A model generated the notes under the pieces. The model searched no databases. It was given only the letters and a program-made list of their open reading frames with translations, and had not been told where the DNA came from. A program made the translations under genes and the position numbers. A stretch of DNA of 64,000 nt from Thamnidium elegans (lineage: Eukaryota > Mucoromycota > Mucoromycetes > Mucorales > Mucoraceae), in NCBI GenBank assembly GCA_025201345.1, contig JAIXMG010000020.1, positions 434,001 through 498,000 on the forward strand, in the 5' to 3' direction. Of this stretch, positions 41,607-54,660 are shown one piece after another. Within the stretch, counting starts at the first letter, position 1. Every line of letters starts with the position of its first letter.

Positions 41607-42874
41607 ATGTCTAAACCAGTTATTTTATTATCACCACCACCAAAAAGAAACTCTCATGATAAAATACCATCACCAACACTTTCAAAGACATTTTCTTCAC
41701 TTAGTAGAAAACTATCAAATTTATCACTAAGATCTTCACCTCCTTCACCTCAACCTATTACTACATCTAGCTTTTTATTAATACCTAATGAAGATGATAG
41801 TCATATCAAGACTACATCTATTATAATGACAGGCGGAGCCAACAACATGTATTTACCGCCTTCACCTACATTTTCAGCTTGTACTACACCTACTTCAGAA
41901 CGTGCACAACCATTTGTTATTTTACAAGATAAATATAAACATCATAAAAAGGGAAAAACGATCGGTAGTGGAGCAACAGCTAAATTAAGGTTACTAGAAT
42001 CTAATTTTACAAAAGAAATTGTAGCCATTAAAACCTTTCGTAAAAGAGACGATAAAGATGAAAGTAAAAAAGGATACGATAAACGTATGACCAGTGAGTT
42101 TTGTATATCAAAAACTTTATGTCATCAACATGTTGTACAAGTATTTGATTTGTTAAAAGATAAAAAGGGTAGATGGTGTTCTGTTATGGAATATGTAAGT
42201 TGGTTTAATTAAAATAACAAGTTTTGTTGTTGCTAATAATAACCCTTTTTTTTTCTCCCAAAATAAAAAAGTGTGCAGGTGGTGACGTATTTGCTATACT
42301 GCAACAGTTTGATTTATCAGATAAAGAAATTGATTGTTTATTTAAGCAATTATTATTAGGAGTTCAACATATTCATCAAAGTGGAGTTGCACATCGTGAT
42401 ATTAAACCAGAGAATTTGGTAATGACAACAAATGGTATATTAAAGATTGCTGATTTTGGAGTAGCCGATGTAGTACAGTCTTGTTTTGATATTGAAAGTA
42501 GTTTATCTAAAGGAAAATGTGGTTCAGAACCATACTGGTCACCCGAGTTATTTTATTCTGATGAATATGACGGCAGATCATTTGATATATGGAGTTGTGC
42601 AGTAACATGGCATTGTATGTTGTATAGGCGTATACCTTTCTTTAGGGCATGTACAGATGATCCAAATTATATTGACTTTTTATCTGCAAGAAAATCAAAT
42701 AGCTGGTTACCGTTGTCTAAATGTAACTCGATGGAAAAACAAATACTTTATGGTATGTTTGATCCAGCCGAAAAGACGAGGTTAACTATAGATCAAATAG
42801 TTGATTCAGATTGGATAAAATCTATATCCGTTTGTTATCAATCATTTGAACATCATAGGCATCATTTTTATTAA
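41607..42874 (+). CDS. Ser/Thr protein kinase, HAL4/SAT4-like
   Basis: Two exons (41607-42194, 42272-42874) give 396 residues. After a Ser/Pro-rich N-terminal ~110 residues comes a kinase domain: Gly-loop IGSGATAKLRL, Lys in IVAIKTF, hinge MEYCAGGDVF, catalytic loop GVAHRDIKPENLVM, DFG in KIADFGVADV, SEPYWSPE in place of APE, and DIWSCAVTWHCMLY. The short C-lobe and the SKGKCGSEPYW activation segment match yeast HAL4/SAT4-HAL5 family kinases, which regulate potassium and nutrient transporters at the plasma membrane. I place it in that group on motif similarity; the paralogue is not resolvable. Confidence 0.82.
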
Positions 42875-42980
42875 AGAAAAAAAAAAAAAAAACTTGATAA
42901 TAAAAAAAACAAGGAGAAAAAGAAAGAAAAAAAAACACACACAACAGGGTAATTAAAAAGGAGAGGGGAGGGAGGAATAT

Positions 42981-42981
<1 letters not shown>

Positions 42982-43024
<43 letters not shown>
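42982..43024. repeat. 43-base T tract (A tract on the ARF6 sense strand)
   Basis: It runs into the ARF6 stop codon, so on the coding strand the stop is followed at once by an A tract of about 41 bases. Confidence 0.9.
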
Positions 43025-43638
<614 letters not shown>

Positions 43639-44232
43639 TTTATTATTATTATTATTGTATTAAGTGGTATAGTCTATATATAAGAAGGAAAGGGAAGGGG
43701 GTTTTTTTTTTATTATATTAAAGAGAGAAAGAGAAAAATTAAATATAAAAAAAATAAAATAAAAAAAAGTCCGAAATAAATATTATATTTAGTGCAACAT
43801 GAATATATAATAGCTTGCTCCCTGTTTCCATTAGTTATAAAAGAGCAAAGAAGAGGGAAAAAATAAAGGGGGGAGATCTCATTACTGCTTTACACGAACG
43901 AAAAAATAAAATAAAATTAAAACTCCTTTTTTTTTGAGTTTTATACCTTTCTTCCCCTTCTTTATCTCCCCCTTCTTGTATAAAGAAGTGGACCAATTAA
44001 CTATTATGCGTGTGTACAACTATATTTTTATTACCTTAATATGTTTTTGTGTTTGCTTTTTTTAAAAAAAAATAATTGATAAACTACTTGAAAAGGAAAT
44101 TTTCTTGTCCCTTTGATAAGACTCATCGTGACTATCCAATAATAAATAAAAAATATAAAAAAGGGAAAAATGTACTATCCCTACTTTTTATCCTTGTATT
44201 CTCCCTTTTATACACTTTTTATTATTATATTA
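43639..44232. promoter_or_regulatory. Divergent promoter region, ARF6 / pyrroline-5-carboxylate reductase
   Basis: 594 bp between the two starts; AT-rich with pyrimidine tracts before the reductase start. No specific factor site is claimed. Confidence 0.4.
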
Positions 44233-45194
44233 ATGACTTCTACCTCTGATTCTTCTCCTGTCATCGCTTTTATTGGTGGTGGTAATATGGCCGAAGCCAT
44301 TTTAGGTGGTTTATACGCTCAAGGTCACGCTCATACCAGTTTAAGATTCTCTGAACCTTTAGACGCTCGTCTCCAATATATGACCAAAAAATACCCTGGT
44401 GTCATGGCAACCAACGACAACGATCAGTGTGTAGATGGTGCTGATATTGTTATCTTGGCTGTCAAACCTCAAGTACTCCGTACCGTTGTTTCTGATTTAT
44501 CTGCTACTTTACACAAGAACCCTAAAATCTTGATTATATCAATCGCAGCAGGTATTGAATCCGAAGCCATCCTTCGTTGGTTAAATGCTGATTACCAAGC
44601 TCCTTTGGTACGTATTATGCCAAATACTCCTGCACTTATTGGTGAAGGTGCTGTAGGTCTCTTTGCAAACAAGGTCGTCACACAAGAACAAAAGGAATTA
44701 ACTGAACGTTTATTACGTTCCGTATCTAAAGAATTGGCTTGGGTTGAAACTGAAGCATTGATTGATGCTATTACTGGTGTAAGTGGTAGTGGTCCTGCTT
44801 ATTTCTTTTTAATGATGGAGGCAATGGGTAAAGTATTTTTATTTATTTTTGTGATGTGATGTGTCTGAGCTACAAAAAAAAGCGTGTGATAAGAAACTTT
44901 AGATCTAATCTTTTTTATCTCTTTTTTCTAGAAAACGCTGGTATTGCAGTTGGCTTAACACCCGAAGATGCTAAAGCATTGACACTTCAAACTTGTTTAG
45001 GTGCTGCTCGTATGGCACAAGAATCAGAAGATGATCTTGCTACTTTACGTCGTAAAGTCACTTCTCCTCACGGTACAACAGAAGCTGCTATTAAATCAAT
45101 GGAAGCTGCCAATATCCGTCAAGTTATTCATGATGCTGTTGTTGCCGCTACTGATCGTAGTAAAGAATTAGCTGAAGAATTAGGTAGAGAATAA
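44233..45194 (+). CDS. Pyrroline-5-carboxylate reductase
   Basis: Two exons (44233-44827, 44932-45194), 285 residues. It reduces pyrroline-5-carboxylate to proline with NAD(P)H, the last step of proline synthesis. Rossmann motif VIAFIGGGNMAEAILGGL, VILAVKPQVL, RIMPNTPALIGEGA, SGSGPAYFF, and the P5CR signature around ARMAQESEDDLATLRRKVTS with PHGTTEAA. An upstream in-frame ATG at 44170 would add 21 hydrophobic residues; I chose 44233 because MTSTSDSSPVIAFIGGG gives the usual short N-terminus. The yeast homologue is PRO3. Confidence 0.95.
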
Positions 45195-45936
45195 GACTAC
45201 AAAAAAAAAGTAGTAGTTTTTTTTTTTTTTTTTAAAAAAAAAAAATAATGTAATTATATATATATAGTCAATAATAAAAAGATTTGAAGATAAAACATGT
45301 GGATAGCTACTTTTAGTATGACTGAAAAAAAAAAGTGTGTAGAGTGATTGGTTTACGTTGACAAGCGATCAATTAAAGCCATATACAGAGCCGTGGGTAA
45401 AATTGAATGAATCTCAGTTTGTATAAAAATCAAACCCGCTTTAAAATTAAAAAAGAGGGTTGTTGTACCTTTATTTTACAGAATCTGGGTCACAGGATAA
45501 CCTTTTTATTATAATTATTCAAGCAGAAATAACTCCGAGTTGACAGTTGTTTATTATTGCATGTTTTTTTTTGTAGTACAAATAGTTTTAAAAAAAAAAT
45601 TATGGTTTCTAAGTTAAAAAAAATTTTATGTTGTTTTTATGTGTACATTGGGGGGAGAGGTTTGTATTCTTTTGAATATTTTTTAAGGTTGTGCGTTTGA
45701 TGGTTGCGAAGTAAAGGGTTTTTTTTACAAGTTGAAAAAAAAATTTTGTATATCGAAAAAATAAGAAAAAAAAAAAAAAAAAAGATGTTGGTTTGTATGT
45801 AATATAAAGGAAAAAGAAAGAAAAAACAAAATTGGAAAACAGTGAAAATCAAAAATAAGAAAATTAAGAAGAACGAGGAGGAACCCAAGAACCTAATTAG
45901 AATAAAAAAAAGTATAAGAATCTAAACAAATTCAAT
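45195..45936. other. Intergenic between convergent genes
   Basis: AT-rich 3' region with A/T homopolymers; no gene seen. Confidence 0.6.
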
Positions 45937-47221
45937 TTATAGTGTATATAATTTATTACCGGAATCGGGAGAGGCTGTAGTTGCTGTAGATGTAGATGTA
46001 GAAGGTACAGGTGTCATAGGCTGAGGTTTTGCAAAGTTTTCGTTATGCTCGTGCTTAATATCAGGTAAATGAGGACTTGATCTTTGAGAAGGAGGTTGGC
46101 TGTGTTGTTGAGGTTGTTGGTAATAAACTTGAGGGCTGCCAGCAGGAGATTGTTGATGCATAACATGTTCATTATGTTGTTGCATCATAGGAGGACGAGA
46201 AGTTTGAGGAGATTGTTGTTGTTGATGCATAATATTATTATAATGTTGTTGAGGCATAGGAGAATGTTGTTGTTGTTGTTGTTGCTGTTGCTGTTGTTGT
46301 TGTTGATAAGGATGTTGTTGTTGTTGTTGACCAGCTTGTTGTTGTTGACCATTCTCGTTAGTTCCGGGAACAAGAACAGGATAACCCATAGGAGGGTAAA
46401 CAGGGTTAACAACATAAGGTTGAGACATCATTTGTTCTTTATGATAATTAGCGTATTGATAAGGATCGTAAGGTTGACCGTATTGATTCAAGTTGCTAGG
46501 GTAACCGAATGGAATAGTAGGTCCGCGCATAGAAGGTGCATATTGAGCAGGTTGACCGTTTTGTTCGTTATTGTTATTATTATTCATTTCTGTAATAGCT
46601 TTACGAGGTTTTTCTTCTAAATGAATTATTAAAAAAAAAAAAAATTGTTTAGCCAATCAATGTTTTAAAAAAAAAAGCGCGCGTTTCTTAAAAGTGAAAA
46701 TTTTTTTTTTCGTCAAAAAAAAAAAAAAAAAACTTACCACCAGTCTTTTGTCTTCTCTTGTATGGACCACGCTTAATACCCTTCTTACGTTCCTTTCTAA
46801 CAGAGTTAACACAAGTATCAGCAATACCATATTTAATACATCTAGGACAAGGTCTTGCATCATCACATTTCTTACAAGCTTTTTGACAGTTGGCTTTGAA
46901 AATGAAAGTAAATAAAAATTTAGCTTTTTTTTGGGAATTGCACACACAAAATAATATTTGAAAGGTTTACTTACTACATGCGTTCTTTACTTGCTTTCTC
47001 TTGGGAGCTTGTTGACCACCAACAACAACTGATTGAGATTGATCGGTAGTAGCAATGATACCAGGATGTTGCATAGGAGGTAAACCATTAGGATGATTCA
47101 TCATAGGCCCGCTAATAGAAGGACCATTATTCAAAACGTTAGAGGTAGGTGCTCCAGGATTTTGGTAAGGTGCTTGAGTTTGATAACCCTGTTGTTGTTG
47201 ATAATATGGCATAGATTGCAT
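45937..47221 (-). CDS. Zn2Cys6 transcription factor with Gln-rich tail
   Basis: Three exons (47221-46975, 46893-46738, 46616-45937), 360 residues. The binuclear zinc cluster is split by the first intron: KNACTNCQKACKKCDDARPC then PRCIKYGIADTC gives C-x2-C-x6-C-x5-C-x2-C-x8-C with one extra Cys. A basic linker RKERKKGIKRGPYKRRQK follows. The cluster sits at residue ~80, not at the extreme N-terminus. The N-terminal 75 and C-terminal ~220 residues are Pro/Gln/Asn/Tyr-rich with a Q-run, typical activation or low-complexity regions; no fungal-specific MHR domain is present. Sequence-specific DNA binding in the nucleus; targets unknown. Confidence 0.9.
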
Positions 47222-47898
47222 TTTTCGTTTTTTGTATTTTATAAAGAGGAGTTACTATTATATTTTGCAGTCTTTTTTTGGAGTTAAAAAAAAAAAAAAT
47301 TTGAGGAAAAAAAAAAATAAAAAGATATATTAGTACAAGGGTTTCTTAAGAAAAAAAGAATTAAGAAAAAAAAATTTTTTTTTTTTACTCGTCTTGTTAC
47401 AAATTTTTTTTCGGATTACAAATTTTTTTTTTTTTTTTAATAAACATTTTTTTTTTCATTTTGTCAGTTAAAATGATATCCAAAATAGTTTTTATCTGTC
47501 TTTTTTCATTTTTCTTTTGCAAAAGGAAAACTAATCTACCAGTTCCTTGAATTTAAACAAATTACAAACAAATAGAAAAAAAAAAGATACACAAAAAAGC
47601 TAAATGTTTGTGTAAAAAAATAAATAATAGAGAGCGCCGCTGGAAACTGACTTTATGTTTTGTATAAATTTAAGGGTTGAACTGATAGAAATTTTGTTTC
47701 CCTTTGCACAGAATCCGAAAAAAAAGTAACAAGAACAAGTAAAAAAAATACAGAAGGAGCCTTAAAAAAAATATCAAAAAAAAAAAAAACTTACTGTATA
47801 CAAAAAAAAAGAAAGTTGCAGTTCGAAAAAGTACAAGAAAAAAGTAGTTGACGAGAGAAAGAAAGACCGCAACAAAAAAAAAGAGGGACTTTTTTTTC

Positions 47899-47934
<36 letters not shown>

Positions 47935-48355
47935 ATAATATAAAAAAAGACGGTAATGCGCGGAGAGTAAAACTAATCGAAACAAAATAGACCAAGAGAA
48001 AAAAAAATTTACTGTATAACTTGTCAAAAAAAAAAGAGCTAAATTTGGGATAAAACATGTTTAAATTGGGAGTGATGTAAAGTCACATTGGGTCTGACAC
48101 TGAATAAAAGAAAGACACGTTTTTTTTTATATACGGGGGGGTTTTTTTTTAACTTTTTTAGATGTATACTTTTTTTGTTGTTATTGTGCGGTAAAAAAAA
48201 AAAAAAAAAAAAGTATTTATTTGTTGTCATAATAGCACAGACAATTTTAAGGGAAGCAATAAGAAGAAATACAGGGTACAAAAAGTGGCAATTGAATTAT
48301 AGGAGTTTGAATTAAAAAGAAAAACCAGTATTTATCATTGGTGTAGTTTTATATT
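47222..48355. other. Intergenic; promoter of the Zn2Cys6 gene and 3' region of ATG1
   Basis: Dominated by A/T homopolymers; frames here are low-complexity Phe/Lys reads, not genes. Confidence 0.55.
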
Positions 48356-50869
48356 TCAAGCTCGTTCCGACATTTCCATTTTTCTCCGTAAAACTGTTAT
48401 CCGATGACGAATAGATTCTATAACTGATTTTTTATAAACGATTTAGCTGTTTAAAAAAGAAAGCAGTAAAAAAAAAAGGATATACTTACATGTAGTGATA
48501 ATACGTCTATCGTCTTTTTCAATAGTGATATCGTCATTAGGACGGACTTGTAATATGGCCTCCAACATCCATATCGCAGTTTGATAATCTTGTTCGCATT
48601 CAGTGATATTTTCTCCTACTAATTCATGAACCGCTGCAGCTCGACTCTAATATAAATGGCTTTAATTTTAAAATGAAAAAAAAAAAAAAAAAAATTATAT
48701 TTACCATTTCTAACGCTTTATCATATAATAACTTTTCAACACAAGAATTATAAATCGAATGCTTATCTTTAATGGATTCTGCTCGTTTTAAACAGTCATT
48801 AAATTTATCTCGCATCCACTGAACTGCATCATTTAACGCAGCCGTCGTATTATTACTCTTTCCTTGACCATCTTCTAAAATATATTGCTGCCAATACTCT
48901 TGAGCTAAATTTAAACCGAATTCAAGTATAGAAAGTGATTTTAGGTAAAGTACAACTGCCTCATCTCCAAGTATAGAATCTTGTTTGGGCTGGTTATCAA
49001 ATAATCCGCATTTTTGATCGGCATATTCTGTCACTGCATGTGCCATACACGCTAATCTCTCAATATGTTTCATTGTACCATTATTACTTGTATTATGTAA
49101 GGATAAAAATCCCTGAGGCGATCCCTGATGATGAGCCTGGTCTTTAGGTGGTGAGGGTATACTTATACCAAATAATCGAACTGACGCTTTGCTAAGTGCT
49201 TTGGCTAAGGCTGAACCAGAGGATGTACTGGTACTGGTCTTTCGTTCTCTGCTAAAAGGTGGTGTAGAAGGTGAAATTGGTATATTTACTGCTGACGAGG
49301 GTTTATTATTTTCTGTCTTCATTTGTATAGCTACAGTACGTGGCGAGGCATCTAATTCTATTTATTTATTGTTTATAATTAGTATGCATTATACTACCTC
49401 ACTAGTAACCATTCCCTTACCGTCTGCGAATTGATTTGTTTCAATAATTCTTCTATCTAATACTACATATTCTTGCAGCATATCTTCTTCTTCTCCACCA
49501 CCACCGCCACCACCACCTACTCTACGCTGCTGTTGCTGCGGTGTACCTGAATTTATAGGTTGAGACGGCGACGTCTGTGTCCAAGTATTGTCTTTAGATT
49601 CAAATTTCGCTGGACGACCTTTTGAATAAAGCGGCGAACTATTACTATTATTCAGAAAGTTATTTTTTTTTTTCTGTAAAAAATATATATGCATATATAT
49701 ATTACCTGGCGTGATCTATTGTAGACCATCTTCTAGTATCAGAACTTCTTTGTGCAAATGGAGGAGGCTCATAACTAGAATTATTTTGCTGTGAACGAGA
49801 CGACCTTGGCTTAACGATACTCTGCGGTTGCGGTTGCATTAATACAGCAGGATGACAAAAGAAATCCTCAAACGACATTCTTTCAACTGGATTTTTTCTT
49901 AATAATTTACGTATTAAATCTTTTAAATCACTGCCGATAACAATATTATGATTTCTCTCGTCGGGGAAGTGGATTTTGTCGTTGTTTTCTTGGATCTTTT
50001 TTAATAGTTCAATGTGGTTTTGAGCTCTGAAAGGAGGTCGACCCGTTATCATCTCATATAATACTGCTCCTACACTCCATAAATCCGCTTTGGCATCGTA
50101 TTTTTTGTAAGATAGGATTTCAGGTCCCATGTACAGTGGTGAGCCACATAAAGTGTCCGCTAGACTGGCGTTCGGTAAGAATCGTGCAAATCCAAAGTCG
50201 GCTACTTTTAGTATAGGTAAATCGCCATTCGTCACATCGTCCTTGTTATGTCCAGGTTTTACTAGTAACAAGTTCTTTTATTTATTTATTTTAGTTAACG
50301 TTCAAATATTATATATATATATGTATCTATTTACCTGTGGTTTAATATCTCTGTGAACTAAATTTTTTGACCTTAAAAATTCTAATGCATTTGCTAAAAT
50401 AATAAAAAAGTAAATAAATAAATATATAAAAAGACATATAAAATACTTGTACCTAATTGCTTTAAAAAGTGTCGAACGACTCTTTCAGGTAGACCACCAG
50501 CAGGTCCTTTAGCTGCTTTGTTTTCTCTTACATTTCTAATATAATGAGATAAGTCACCTAAAGAACAGAACTCCATGACTAGAAATATATTCGACTCTGT
50601 TTTCTAATTGGACAGAAAATAAATACAATAATAAATTTCAAAAAAAAAAAAAAAAAAAAAAAAGAAGCATGAATACCTGACATTCAATTAAACCAACAAT
50701 ATGATCATGTCTTATCGCTGTAAGTATAGATATTTCAGACTCTAAATTCTCTAATAGCTTTTTAGTTAATTTGGATCTTCGTACGGATTTTACTGCCACA
50801 GTTTGATTTGTTAACTTTTTTAAAAAAAAATAAGATGTAATTATTCTTCTGTATTATGCAATATATCAG

Positions 50870-50901
<32 letters not shown>

Positions 50902-51011
50902 ACTTTATGCTGCGCTTTATAAACTGTTGCAAATGAACCTTGTCCGATCTTTTCTTTAACAATGTAATCTCCAACGTTGTCCATGCTTGTTTGTTGAGAT
51001 GCTGTAGCCAT
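48356..51011 (-). CDS. ATG1: Autophagy-initiating protein kinase ATG1 (ULK family)
   Basis: Nine exons: 51011-50904, 50814-50677, 50603-50453, 50393-50335, 50274-49706, 49638-49421, 49351-48705, 48646-48490, 48423-48356; phases agree, 704 residues. Kinase domain: [100 protein letters not shown]. Ser/Gln-rich middle with EYVVLDRR. C-terminal tMIT-type region ([33 protein letters not shown]) ending [13 protein letters not shown]. It is short for ATG1 (about 900 in yeast) because the disordered middle is reduced. Exon 6 has two in-frame acceptors 6 nt apart (TAGTAATAG), giving a two-residue choice. Confidence 0.93.
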
Positions 51012-52838
51012 GGGGGAAATATAAATATATATATGAAAAAAAAAATATGTGTATATATAAAATAAAATAAAAAGTGTGTGTGTGTGAGAGAGAGAGAGAG
51101 GGAAAAAAAAGAAGAAAAAAGAGGGGGATTATATATATAAAAAAGGGGACGCTGGTCACAGGCCTTTTTGAATGGTTTGGTCACATTTTCGCACACACAC
51201 ACACTGTCGTGACTGTTACTTTATGCGATTTACTCTCTGAAGTATCCTTTTGAAATGGTTATTACTTTTTTGCAATGAAGTTCATATTAAAGTGAATCAA
51301 CTCTTTACATAGATCTCATCATTAGATAGAAAAGTTCCCTTTTCTTTATCGCTCGTTGTATTTCTTTTATCATAAAGATAGAGATAACAATTCGGAAGCT
51401 TAGTTATCAATCATATTCAGTGACGCAAATCTCTCATGACTTTTTTAAATGTCGATATTTTCTTTAGAGAAAAAATGTGTCCTTTTCATGAGCTGTCTTC
51501 TTTTGATAAACTAATCATTACTAATATAAAGTTACGCATTGATAGGTTAAGATTTATTTTCTGGGAACGAACCTATCTTTAAAGTGCCACATATCGGTAC
51601 TTTATTTGACTCGTGCCAATTGCAACTTTTGAACTCTTCTGTCAAAATCCAGAAATAGAGAAATTAAAGACTGTTGATATTTTAATGTATAAATGAAAGT
51701 ACTTGTGAATTATAGGTTAGTACATTACTGTGTAAGGAGAAAAAGTCTAAACAAAAACAAAAAAAAAGGTGCTTTCTTTTTAATTCAGGTACAGAACAAG
51801 TAATAAAGGTAATAGTCTTTTTCAAGGTTTTTGGAAAAAAAAAGGCTCAAGGTACCCGTGGATGAGGAAAAGAGAAACGTTAACTTATTAGTATATATGT
51901 AATCAGCATATATGCAACTATATATACTCTATTCTCCTTCTTGACAATATCCTTGTTTGTTCCTCAACTGCCGCTTTCTGTCCGTTGAGTTTTGTGTTAC
52001 AATACCAAAAGATTGATCTCCTGCTTTACCTTTTGAAGTAATAAAATGTGCAAACGCTTTCTTTGTAAAACTTCCTTTGAAAAGACGTGCACATACTATA
52101 TAAAAGTATTTTTTTCCTGTGTATGAATTCATTTTTTTAAAAAAGAAGAAAAGTTGCTAAAAAAAAAACAAAGTGTCATATAATACAACCTTTTTTTTAT
52201 GGAAAAAAGATAGCTCCTGGTTCTACCTTTTTGCATGCTTTGCAAAAAGAATATTCTTCTATCACCCTGAAAAAAAAAAAAGTAGAATAATCATGCAAGA
52301 TGTATTGTGGTGTTTCCGGATAATTTGAACTTTTTTATGGCGTAAATTGCTATTTCTTTTTCTCATTTAAAAGCTGACGGCGTATATCAATTTGAATACT
52401 TACTTTAGTATTTGCATGTATCTATACGTTCTCTGTACAGAAACTCATACTCACAGTTAACATAGTTCAACCAAGAATAGCTACAAAAAGTAGAATAGTT
52501 TACAATATGTTTGAGGTTCAAGAACTTTTGTCTTTAAAATTATTTATTTCTCCCCCCCTGAATATAGAAGAGACTTTGAAAAGTTTTGCCCAAAATGATT
52601 TTAAAATACACGACTTGGGGAGAGAGAGAATATATATTAGGAGATGCTGTTAAAAAAAAAAAAAAGTAAGTCACTTTTTGTAAGTGGTCAGTTTACACAG
52701 CACAGATCAATGCAAAAGTGATCATGTGCACTCCCAAGATATTTATATTTAAATAACCTTTTTTTTTTTTTTTTTTTTTTTTTGTTATTATTATTCTTTT
52801 TTTTTCTTTCTTTATCCTATACTCTCTTTTAAGTCAAT
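51012..52838. other. Intergenic; ATG1 upstream region
   Basis: 1.8 kb between divergent genes. The only candidate is the small ORF at 51929-52132; (GA)n/(GT)n short runs near 51077-51100. Confidence 0.5.
51929..52132 (-). CDS. Possible small hypothetical protein
   Basis: A 67-codon ATG-to-TAG frame with balanced composition (KYFYIVCARLFKGSFTKK ... AGDQSFGIVTQNSTDRKR). No domain, signal peptide or splice continuation identified. It could be chance or a relic. Confidence 0.22.
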   Translation of the reverse strand: MNSYTGKKYFYIVCARLFKGSFTKKAFAHFITSKGKAGDQSFGIVTQNSTDRKRQLRNKQGYCQEGE

Positions 52839-53668
52839 ATGGTAAAATTAAATAATAATAATAATAAGCCCTTTTTTGTTTGTTTAACCAGTCCTTTTTT
52901 TTTCCCTTAAGCTTACGGCCCCTTATGTTCACTTTAACAATACAAAAAAATCTCACCATGATGGTGGTAGAGGTAATCATGACACTAATGTCATGACCAT
53001 GATTGATTATACCAATTTGTATATAAAGAATCTAGATGCAGATGTTACAAGTTATGATTTATTTAAAAGATTTATAGTATATGGTAAAATAATCTCAGCT
53101 AGAGTCATGAAGGATAATATCACAAGCAAATCAAAAGGATATGGTTTCGTTAGTTTTACGCATATTGATGAAGCAAGAGAAGCTTTACAACAAATGGATG
53201 GTGCACTTGTAAATACAAAGAATATTGTCGTCACTTTTCATGAACATAAAAAGCAAGTGACAACGAATAACAACAATAGCAATAATGATATCAAACGTAA
53301 TAGTCATGAACTTATTCAACAGCATCAAAGCTATCCTTCTCCACAATCAGCTTCTTATCCAAATTACAGTTATATTCCTGACCAACAAGTAAAGGTACAC
53401 CCTCTTTTGAAAAAAAAGGAGAATACACAAAACAAAAACAAAACAAAAACAAAAAAAAAACAAAAAAAAACTAATCTTTTTTCTTCCTTTTGTATGCGCA
53501 GAATACCACTGTTATACCATCTCATAATCCATGGAATGAAACTGGTATTTGGATGCACACTAATAAATCCCCTGTGGTAGTTCCACATCATGCGTACTCT
53601 TCTATGCATCATGTACCTATTTCAACAACAACAAATAATAATAGTTTAGTGTCACCTTATCAGCAGCA

Positions 53669-53744
<76 letters not shown>

Positions 53745-54344
53745 GTAGGAGGAGCATCAGTTCAAGTTCAAGAAAGTAATATCAATAGTCAAATACAGTA
53801 TCAAAAATTAAGAGATGCTGTTTATTCACAATTATCGGATTATCAGCAAAAAGATTTAAATGATCTCGTTGATTTGATTCAATCATTAAAGAAACGAGAT
53901 TTGTCTCTTTGTTTATTTAACCCAATCTTCTTGAAACAAAAAATTGATGAAGCCTACGAAGCACTTTATTTATTTCAAAATAACACAACTTCAATGACTA
54001 CGACACCTTCTTTAGTCCATCGAAATATTCAGGAAGATGCAAATAGCACTCATTCAGCTGTCGTTGCCATCTTGACCTCTTTAGAAGGCATGACAATGAA
54101 TAAAAAGAAGCGTGTCTTTGGTGATATTTTTTTTCCATATGTCAGGGTAATATATATATTTTAAAAAATGCAAACCTTTTTGAAACTAATTTATATAAAT
54201 TAGGCAACGGGTGTTAAACATGCTCCCAAAGTAACTATTCGGTTATTAGATACTGTACCTTTGGATGAGCTTGCATTTAGTATGTACGACAAGAAAGAAT
54301 TAACTAGAAAAGCTCAAATTGCTTATTCTGAACTTTACTGTTAA
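52839..54344 (+). CDS. RNA-binding protein: single RRM, poly-Gln, MLLE-like C-terminus
   Basis: Inferred exons 52839-52841 (ATG only), 52912-53388, 53502-54146, 54204-54344; 421 residues. The RRM (about residues 35-110) has RNP2 LYIKNL and RNP1 SKGYGFVSF. A long Gln tract (about 28-30 residues, CAG then CAA codons, 53660-53743) follows. The end (RVFGDIFFPYVR then GVKHAPKVTIRLLDTVPLDE and LTRKAQIAYSEL) resembles the MLLE/PABC domain of poly(A)-binding proteins, without the strict KITGMLLE motif. It recalls Pes4/Mip6-type PABP relatives; a role in mRNA handling is likely but the target is unknown. The ATG-only first exon is inferred from the in-phase junction; the fallback start is the internal Met near 52993. 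Confidence 0.75.
53660..53743 (+). repeat. CAG/CAA repeat encoding poly-Gln
   Basis: A CAG-rich block followed by a nearly pure CAA block within the RNA-binding protein gene; a likely length-polymorphic site. Confidence 0.9.
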
Positions 54345-54660
54345 AAAAGAAGAAGAAGAAAAAAAAAAAAAAAAAAAAAAGCCTTTTTTTTCTATTATTA
54401 ATTATTTATATGAACATGATCTTTTTTTTTTTTTTTTTTTCTTTTTTTTATATATGCTTTTTATACTCCTCTTTACCCCTACACACACACACATATCCCT
54501 TTTTTATATAATATATTACCCTCAAACACAATTTTTTCTTTTAACCCATTCTCTTTACTTTACTCCCCCTTTCCTTTTTTTTTGATGAAGAAAAAAACCA
54601 AAAGCCAAAAAAAAAATATATACAAATATATATTATCGTCCCTTTTTTTTATTTATTTTT
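54345..54660. other. Intergenic between convergent genes
   Basis: Poly-A and poly-T runs (54358-54380, 54421-54440); 3' regions only. Confidence 0.6.

Noticed and set aside
44170..44232. Upstream ATG of pyrroline-5-carboxylate reductase as the true start
   Set aside because: It adds a Phe/Tyr/Leu-rich stretch unlike the family; possible as a membrane-targeting extension but less likely.
47774..48315. Phe-rich ORFs between the Zn2Cys6 gene and ATG1
   Set aside because: They read through A/T homopolymers and have no plausible protein composition.
49633..49680. Apparent frameshift in ATG1 at an 11-base A run
   Set aside because: Using the downstream TAG acceptors restores the frame, so no mutation is needed.
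53660..53743. CRISPR-like regular repeat
   Set aside because: It is a CAG/CAA codon repeat encoding poly-Gln. No CRISPR array exists in this eukaryotic window.
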